Shown here piece after piece: positions 34,265-39,699 of a stretch of DNA of 39,699 nucleotides. The DNA is from an uncultured Acetatifactor sp. Lineage in GTDB: Bacteria; Bacillota; Clostridia; Lachnospirales; Lachnospiraceae. Made by a program: the position numbers and the translations under genes. The notes under the pieces are model-generated. The model did not search any database and was not told the origin of the DNA. It saw only the letters and a program-made list of their open reading frames with translations. The stretch's first letter is position 1. Each line of letters starts with the position of its first letter. The DNA is taken from positions 1-39,699 of the forward strand of contig CAJUTJ010000109.1 in NCBI GenBank assembly GCA_910589655.1, written 5' to 3'.

Positions 34265-35048
34265 TTAGTCTTTCTTCCCGTCACTATACCAGCTTTTCTG
34301 GCTGTCATACATCTGCCGATACAAACCATCCGTCTCCATCAATTCCTCATTCCACTGTTCATTTACATACTCTGTGTATGCAAAAAACGTCCTTTCGTCC
34401 GCCGTATCCCTGCCAGTCAAAACGTTTTGCAGATATTCTCCCCGCCTCTCATGTTCCGCAGCCTCCTGAAAAGCAGTATAAATATGTTTCCCGCTCTTCA
34501 CAGAGAGCGTTACCAAAGGAACCATAATCAGTATCATGATTCCGCCCAAGACCGGATTTTCCGCAAAAATTATCAGCAATACCCCGAAAATCCGGATCAT
34601 GGACATAAGGAAATCACAGATCGAAGACAAAACCCATGACATATTGCGATGCATTTCTTTGCCCACTCTCTGGCAAAGTTCCCATATTTTATTATCCTCC
34701 ACATCACTGTACTTTAATTTGGAGCGTTTCTTCGTCACTTCCAGCTTCGTTTGATATTCCACACTGATACGCAGCCTTTCTGCCGGTATCCTGCCCAGAT
34801 TCCACCCCATGCGTTTCCAAACGATAATCAGCCAGCAAGGGATACGCATCCTTCAATTGTGCCCTTCCCATGGCACAGGCCAGCGCCGTCTCTATAAACC
34901 ATGCCTCCACCAACACTCAAAGAACATTGACAATGCCGGTCAACATCTTCTGTCCTATAACCGCAGATGTACACAGCGGAGCGCATGAAAACGGTATTTT
35001 AACCAAATCAGTCCATCTGTATTTCTTTTGTTTTAAATGAAAGCTCAT
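34265..35048 (-). pseudogene. Remnant of an ABC half-exporter (first of a decayed pair)
   Basis: The start survives: GAGGGG before ATG 35048 and MSFHLKQKKYRWTDLVKI. A stop (34918-34920) then interrupts within ...TGIVNVL, the frame resumes as VLVEAWFIETALACAMGRAQLKD, and a shift near 34845 moves it to a 194-codon stretch. That stretch has the transmembrane domain features of ABC exporters (EYQTKLEVTKKRSKLKYSDVED, then two hydrophobic helices) and ends YSDGKKD. No ATPase domain follows. Both lesions sit in conserved-looking coding sequence, so this is decay rather than noncoding DNA. Confidence 0.7.
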
Positions 35049-35225
35049 GTCCAATCCCCTCATGTTAACATGTTAATCTTCATGATTCCGCTTCGCAGGA
35101 CCGCAAATCAGGATGCATCCGTAATAGGACGTATTCTATCCCTAACCGGATAATCTTCCGTCGCATGTCGGATATGCAGCTACTATAACTATGGATTTTT
35201 ATAATACCCTTTCTCCTCCGCAATG

Positions 35226-37001
35226 TCAAATTAAAGCAGAATTTGCCGCCTGCTTTTCCTTATCGTATAACTGTATTTGTTCATAATACATGCTGTAATA
35301 CAGACCCTTCCGCTCCATTAATTCTGCATGTGTCCCTTGCTCGGCTATAGAGCCTGCATCTAAAACAAGAATCCTATCCGCTAAACTGACCATACCCAGA
35401 CGGTGAGATATGAATATGGCAGTTTTATTATCTGTGATTTCATTAAATGACTCGAATATCTTTGATTCCACGATGGGATCCAGCGCCGCTGTCGGTTCGT
35501 CCATAATATATAAGACAGGATTTTCTTTTCGGGAATTACGCGCGATTCCCAGCTTAGCCCATTCGCCCCCGGATATATTATATTGGTCATCGTTTTCTTC
35601 ACCCAGCAATGTCTGTCCCTTCCTTGGCGCTTTGGACAGAATATCATCGATCTCCAAAACCTTTTCCACAGATTGATTAGAGCGAACTCTGCCCAAGTTG
35701 AGGTTATCATTAATGGAAAAAATGTACCGAGGGGTATTCTGCATAATATAAACCGTATTTTTCCTAAAATCGCTTACGCATTCAGCCAAATCCATCCCCA
35801 TAACCCGGACATTCCCCGTTTCCGGTTTATAAAAACCAAGCAGGACATTTATCAATGTCGATTTACCGCTGCCGTTCTTTCCGACAATCGCTATTTTTTC
35901 CCCTTTCTTAATCTGAAAGCCGACATCATGCAAAGCGCCTTTTTTCGTAGGATAACTGAAATTAACATTTTCCATTTCAATAAACGGAACATCCTCTCTG
36001 ATCCGGAGAACATTATCGGATACCGTTTCATCCGCCAACCTGTGGAATTTTTCATAATCTTGGAAAACTAAATTTAACGAACTGAAATCGCGGAACTTCG
36101 AAAAAATATCCATTAAACAGCTCTGCATAGAGTCCATCGCCTGCATCAAAACGGTAAATGCCGATAACCCCGCCCCCCTGTAAATAATCAAGAAGACCGT
36201 TAACAGCATACACAGCCCTTTCCCTATACTCTTAATAATTTCCAGCAGCACTCCCAAAAGAGAATACTTTTTCGCTATCTCATAATTTTCAAAATGGAGC
36301 TCTTCATTAATCCGCTTTTCTTTCTCCCCAAGGTATTGAAAACAGTCATAAACCTTAAGCTCCTTATTGTAGTGCTTGTCGAACAGCATTTTAATCAGAT
36401 ACCAATTCTTTCTCTGCTTCTTTCCTTGATTTATCTCTTTAAAATAATTATCGAAGCACATTTTCTTATACAAAAAAATGTACGGTATTGTAAAAGCAAT
36501 CAAAATAACGGGCACAAGCCAATGAATGTCAACCAATATAATCACTGCGGTGAACAGCTGTATTATGACACTGACTACATCCATTATCATAAATACGGAC
36601 GAAGAACATTTTTCAGGTATGTTCTTCGATACCCGCTCTACCAAATCCAAAGTGTCGGAACTGTCAAATTCTATATAGCTCATACGAAGCATTTTGCTTT
36701 GTAACTCTTTTTGTATCTCTGTCTGTATCCCATGGCTGATCAGCGACATCAGCCTCTTTTGGATCAAGGATAACGCTTTGGAGAAAATTTGGAGAAACGC
36801 GAAAAAAGCTATCAGGGCGCTTACCACCGCAAAGGAAAACACCTCCGCCGAAAACAGGTCAAAGACTTTCCGGTTTATAATAAGCAACAGAGACGGTATC
36901 AGCGATATAAGAAGATATAGGAAAACCACACAAACGGCTTTCCCTTTTCCTGCTTCAAAGAAAACGCGAAAAACATATTTTAAGGATTTTGTTTTTTTCA
37001 T
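35226..37001 (-). CDS. ABC exporter, fused membrane and ATPase domains (subunit B)
   Basis: This is a half-transporter of 591 residues with a six-helix membrane domain (residues ~15-310) fused to an ATPase domain (~340-580). ATG 37001 has GGGAGTTAGA before it; the open frame upstream lies in repeat DNA. ATPase motifs are Walker A GKNGSGKST, Q-loop region VYIMQNTPRYIF, signature SGGEWAKLGIAR, Walker B LYIMDEPTAALDP and H-loop FISHRLG. The signature ends in W rather than Q, as in its partner. It follows the other half-exporter with a gap of about 310 bp of structured repeats, and the two probably form a heterodimer in the inner membrane. The cargo is unknown: no peptide precursor or modification gene is visible nearby. 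A decayed pair of similar genes lies just downstream. Confidence 0.9.
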   Translation of the reverse strand: MKKTKSLKYVFRVFFEAGKGKAVCVVFLYLLISLIPSLLLIINRKVFDLFSAEVFSFAVVSALIAFFAFLQIFSKALSLIQKRLMSLISHGIQTEIQKELQSKMLRMSYIEFDSSDTLDLVERVSKNIPEKCSSSVFMIMDVVSVIIQLFTAVIILVDIHWLVPVILIAFTIPYIFLYKKMCFDNYFKEINQGKKQRKNWYLIKMLFDKHYNKELKVYDCFQYLGEKEKRINEELHFENYEIAKKYSLLGVLLEIIKSIGKGLCMLLTVFLIIYRGAGLSAFTVLMQAMDSMQSCLMDIFSKFRDFSSLNLVFQDYEKFHRLADETVSDNVLRIREDVPFIEMENVNFSYPTKKGALHDVGFQIKKGEKIAIVGKNGSGKSTLINVLLGFYKPETGNVRVMGMDLAECVSDFRKNTVYIMQNTPRYIFSINDNLNLGRVRSNQSVEKVLEIDDILSKAPRKGQTLLGEENDDQYNISGGEWAKLGIARNSRKENPVLYIMDEPTAALDPIVESKIFESFNEITDNKTAIFISHRLGMVSLADRILVLDAGSIAEQGTHAELMERKGLYYSMYYEQIQLYDKEKQAANSALI

Positions 37002-37014
37002 TCTAACTCCCATC

Positions 37015-37210
37015 TGCCCGCTTTGGCGGGCATTCAAATCAGGATTGTGAAATGTCCTTTTTCACACTAACCTCCATGATTCCATGCGGAGAATGCCGTA
37101 TTTCAGGCATTCTCCTGCGTGAGACTTAGAACTTCTCCACGAAACAGCCTCTGCTGTGAGTGGCTAGAAGTTCTTCTCGTGCTGCCTCCATATGCCCGCT
37201 TGAGTGGGCA
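37015..37210. repeat. Paired hairpins heading the two structured repeats
   Basis: Two 18-bp hairpin-forming sites, TGCCCGCTTTGGCGGGCA (37015-37032) and TGCCCGCTTGAGTGGGCA (37193-37210), are each followed by a shared (T/C)TCAAATC and then by a copy of the ~95-bp unit described separately. Confidence 0.6.
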
Positions 37211-37319
37211 CTCAAATCCGTATGAGAAATGCCGTGTTTTAGGCATTTTTCGGTGTGAAATTTAGTACTTCTCCGCGAAGCAGCCCTTGCTGCGAGTGGT
37301 TAGAAGTACTTTTCACACT
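37089..37319. repeat. Two tandem ~95-bp structured repeat units between exporter genes
   Basis: Unit A (37089-37183) and unit B (37224-37319) are imperfect direct copies. Each contains a small hairpin (ATGCC...GGCAT) and a longer imperfect hairpin ending in AGAAGT...ACTTCT-like arms around CTGCTGTGAGTGG or TTGCTGCGAGTGG. Unit B overlaps the stop codon of the upstream exporter gene. They may fold in the mRNA between the two genes and set their ratio, or be a mobile repeat. Confidence 0.7.
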
Positions 37320-39067
37320 ATGTCCACTCCTTCATACCATTTAAGCTGCTCTTTATAGAAATTGTAATAGCATCCCTTTTTCTTCATTAATTCCTGATGA
37401 TTTCCGTCTTCTGCAATACTTCCGTCTTTCACAAACAGAATCCGGTCCGCAAGATTTGTAAAGCCTGCCCTATGGGACACAAATATTACCGTTTTATCGG
37501 AGAAGGTTTCTTTAATTTGTTTATACAGTTCCACTTCCGAAATAGGATCTAACGAAGCCGTAGGCTCGTCCATAATCAGGAATGTTTTATCGCCATAGAC
37601 AGCCCTTGCTATTGCGATCTTTTGCCACTGCCCCTCGGACGGTATTTTGCCTTCCGGATCAAAAGACCTTCCGATAATATCGCCGGAACCGATGTCTTCC
37701 GTATCTATACCAAGTTTGCTGCACAATTCCACGATGGATCCGGTTTCGGATATTTTAGATATATCGCCAAGGCCGACGCTCTCAGACAACATAAGCTCAA
37801 ATTTCACATAGTCCTGCCAAACGGCTCCCAGTTCCTTTTCTTCCACTCCCCAAACCATCTCTCCCGACGCAGGCTGGTATAGTCCCGCTAATAATTTCAC
37901 CAATGTTGTTTTTCCGGCGCCATTGGAACCAACAATAGCGATTTTTTCTCCGGCGGATATCTTCAAATTAATATCTTTGAGAACCGGATTGTCCTCCGTA
38001 TATGAAAAGGATACGTCTTTGAGCTCTATTATATCTTTTGAATCCGTTTGAGTCTTTTCCTCCCTTGATATATCCTGCATCAAAAAATCACATAACTCAT
38101 CTATGTAAGGAATGGAATAATGAACTGCCTTAAACTCCGAAAAAACCGCAGACATAATGCCATTAAACTGCCCTTGTGTCTGCCAAACCAAAAAGACCAA
38201 GGCTATGCTGATGTTTCCGGTTCCAAACTTCCATGATACATATAGCAGCGGAAGTATATTTAAAACGATTTGAAGTGTGTCAAAAATAAATTTTCTGTTC
38301 TCTATTTTCTTCTCAAACAAATAATCTTCCTTGTATGTCTCTTTATTCTGCCCCTCCCACATATCTTGGATAAAATCATTTGAATGCAGCATACGCATCT
38401 CCATGATTGCTTCTTTATTATAAAAATAGGATTTGACTTTATCTCTCCGTATCTTCTTCTTTTCCTGCTTTTTTTGGTGCTCCCAACGCAGATTCCCCTC
38501 ATTAAAATTGAAAATATTTCCGATGACAGCCACAATAAATATCATGAAAAAGACTTCTGCACCGGCACGGTAGATTACCGGGAATATCAAGACTAAAGAA
38601 ATTGCATTACATACGAACGATATAGTATGTACAATATTTTGTGTCAACATAGAATCTTGGGAAAACAAAACGATTCGTTTCAATTTTGCGATATTTTCCG
38701 GATCATCGAAATAGCTATGCTTTATCCGGCCAACCAATGAATATACATCGCCCATTAAATTGGTTCCGATTTTAACCTGCATCTTTTCGAATAAAAGAAG
38801 ATTGCTGCACTTTGTTAAGCGAAAAATGCCTGAGGATAAAATAACGGCAGCAATTAAAATTATAACCGTGGTGAAACCGCCGGCATCATTGCTCTCAATA
38901 ATGTGAATCAAGTTATAGTTAAATTCCAGCAGCAAAGGATACATAAACGCAGTAAAGGCGCAAATGACCAAAACAAACACACATTCTTTTTTCCCGCTGC
39001 GGAGCACAAATGAAAATAATTTTTTTATAGACGAGAACTCTTCTTTTATTTTGCCTGATACTTTCAT
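37313..39067 (-). CDS. ABC exporter, fused membrane and ATPase domains (subunit A)
   Basis: This is a half-transporter of 584 residues. ATG 39067 has AGGAGGTATAAAG upstream. Six membrane helices occupy residues ~20-310; the first is FVLVICAFTAFMYPLLLEFNYNL. The ATPase domain has Walker A GSNGAGKTT, an atypical signature PSEGQWQKIAIAR (SEGQW instead of SGGQ), Walker B FLIMDEPTASLDP and H-loop FVSHRAG. A degenerate signature in one of two partners is common in heterodimeric exporters, where one nucleotide site is weak. It is the upstream gene of the pair with 35226-37001. No peptidase C39 domain is present at the N-terminus, so it does not process a leader peptide itself. Confidence 0.9.
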   Translation of the reverse strand: MKVSGKIKEEFSSIKKLFSFVLRSGKKECVFVLVICAFTAFMYPLLLEFNYNLIHIIESNDAGGFTTVIILIAAVILSSGIFRLTKCSNLLLFEKMQVKIGTNLMGDVYSLVGRIKHSYFDDPENIAKLKRIVLFSQDSMLTQNIVHTISFVCNAISLVLIFPVIYRAGAEVFFMIFIVAVIGNIFNFNEGNLRWEHQKKQEKKKIRRDKVKSYFYNKEAIMEMRMLHSNDFIQDMWEGQNKETYKEDYLFEKKIENRKFIFDTLQIVLNILPLLYVSWKFGTGNISIALVFLVWQTQGQFNGIMSAVFSEFKAVHYSIPYIDELCDFLMQDISREEKTQTDSKDIIELKDVSFSYTEDNPVLKDINLKISAGEKIAIVGSNGAGKTTLVKLLAGLYQPASGEMVWGVEEKELGAVWQDYVKFELMLSESVGLGDISKISETGSIVELCSKLGIDTEDIGSGDIIGRSFDPEGKIPSEGQWQKIAIARAVYGDKTFLIMDEPTASLDPISEVELYKQIKETFSDKTVIFVSHRAGFTNLADRILFVKDGSIAEDGNHQELMKKKGCYYNFYKEQLKWYEGVDIV

Positions 39068-39241
39068 CTTTATACCTCCTCGTGTGCTTCATAAGAGGGT
39101 GTGTAAGCCCCCCTCTTTGCACATTAATCAATATTTGAAAGTTTACTTTCAAACTTTCAGTCATGCCGCCATCGGCGGCACAAACAATTTATGAATTGAT
39201 GCAAGTCTGGAAGAATCGTGCCAACGATTCTTTCGTGTGGA

Positions 39242-39313
39242 GAAGCTCTGCTCCGCAGAGCGTGAAATCACTTAGCGCGGTCTTTCCGAGCTTAGTGATT
39301 TCCTTCACACTTA
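39242..39313. repeat. Dispersed 72-bp hairpin repeat, copy 2
   Basis: This matches 29483-29554 over its full length with about three substitutions. It lies about 175 bp upstream of the exporter start, in the same orientation as copy 1. Confidence 0.75.
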
Positions 39314-39377
39314 TAAAACCCCCTATTGTTTTAAAATGCCGTACTTCAACCCATTAGCTTTGTAAGTCCTGCGCCGG

Positions 39378-39432
39378 AGTGTGTTTAAAAAAGCTTTCTC
39401 CGGAGTGTGCGTCATACTTTCCGGAATACAAG
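39378..39432. repeat. Degenerate left half of the palindromic element
   Basis: This stretch follows the left end of the 13861-14022 element: GTGTGTTTAAAAAA for GCGTGTTTGAAAAA, then CGGAGTGTGCGTCATACTTT for CGGGGTGTGCGTCACACTTT, then CCGGAATACAAG. The inner stem and right arm are absent, so it is a decayed partial copy. Confidence 0.6.
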
Positions 39433-39682
39433 TATCATTTTGAGTGAACTACTAAGCTCCCAGATTTTTGCACATAGCGGTTCAGTCTAATACATTAGAA
39501 AACGGAACTATAATCCGGAGAATATAAGAAACGTACAGAAATTCTCTTTGCTATGCTTTAATCTATAAATGAGCAAATTTGAATTTTTACCAAAATTACT
39601 TTATATGCTTTAAAACTAAAGACACCATACCTTTTTGGGTGTATACTGTTTTTGCCTAGAAAACAATAACCTGCAAAGGATG

Positions 39683-39699
39683 ATGTCTTATAGAAAACA
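39683..39699 (+). CDS. Possible start of a gene cut by the window edge
   Basis: Adjacent ATG codons at 39680 and 39683 follow AAAGGA, and a TATACT lies about 35 bp upstream. Only about five codons (MSYRK) are visible, so no product can be named; the ribosome site is closer than usual. Confidence 0.2.

Larger units (their letters stand above)
39068..39699. other. Repeat-rich right flank
   Basis: Beyond the exporter start lie an inverted repeat around GAAAGTTTACTTTC (about 39134-39160), the hairpin TGCCGCCATCGGCGGCA (39164-39180), copy 2 of the dispersed hairpin repeat, and a degenerate half of the palindromic element. From 39433 to 39640 the DNA is AT-rich and nothing is recognised. A TATACT at 39642-39647 might be a -10 for a gene starting at the edge. 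Confidence 0.5.

Noticed and set aside
37015..37319. CRISPR-like array
   Set aside because: Only two long imperfect units with internal hairpins, no regular short repeats and spacers, and no cas genes.

Overview
The window reads as a chromosomal segment from a gut-type clostridium, most likely Lachnospiraceae. Reasons: strong AGGAGG ribosome sites, a moderate-GC backbone with AT-rich patches, a glycobiome locus with two GH94 phosphorylases and an inverted-order GH3, a CspB-like S8 subtilase whose C-terminal motif is typical of that family, and short structured dispersed repeats. No rRNA, tRNA or CRISPR array was seen. Most genes are on the minus strand.

Positions 1-1700 hold the 5' part of a membrane protein and an IS4-like transposase that has lost its C-terminus. 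Positions 1785-13850 form a beta-glucan oligosaccharide locus: an AraC-type regulator, then, read on the minus strand, a 900-residue GH94 phosphorylase, a cellobiose phosphorylase, a solute-binding lipoprotein, two sugar permeases and a GH3 beta-glucosidase. Oligosaccharides would be imported and split by phosphorolysis to glucose 1-phosphate or by hydrolysis. Two direct repeats beside the first promoter look like an AraC-type operator.

Positions 13860-19953 are a rearranged zone. It has a 162-bp palindromic element, a GH2 gene that lost its 5' end and is joined to a 34-bp piece of subtilase sequence, an orphan IS21-like terminus with repeats about 33 bp apart, and an AT-rich three-gene operon. 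The operon encodes a tyrosine-recombinase-fold protein that has lost its catalytic residues, an AAA/ABC-type ATPase, and a putative PD-(D/E)xK nuclease. It looks like a mobile defence-type cassette and is the strongest candidate here for an undescribed system.

Positions 19800-27010 carry the S8 subtilase, an ABC-F protein with a possible attenuator leader, glycerate 2-kinase and a MATE transporter. Positions 27373-33854 carry a compact biosynthetic operon (SCP2-like protein, alpha/beta hydrolase, free-standing condensation domain, carrier protein, adenylating enzyme) read from a promoter with two TetR-type palindromes, with the divergent TetR gene beside it. This is effectively a one-module NRPS split into separate proteins; its product is unknown.

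Positions 33860-39067 contain two intact ABC half-exporters, likely a heterodimer, followed by the decayed remains of a second pair. Structured repeats separate the intact genes. The right edge has more dispersed repeats and possibly the first codons of another gene.
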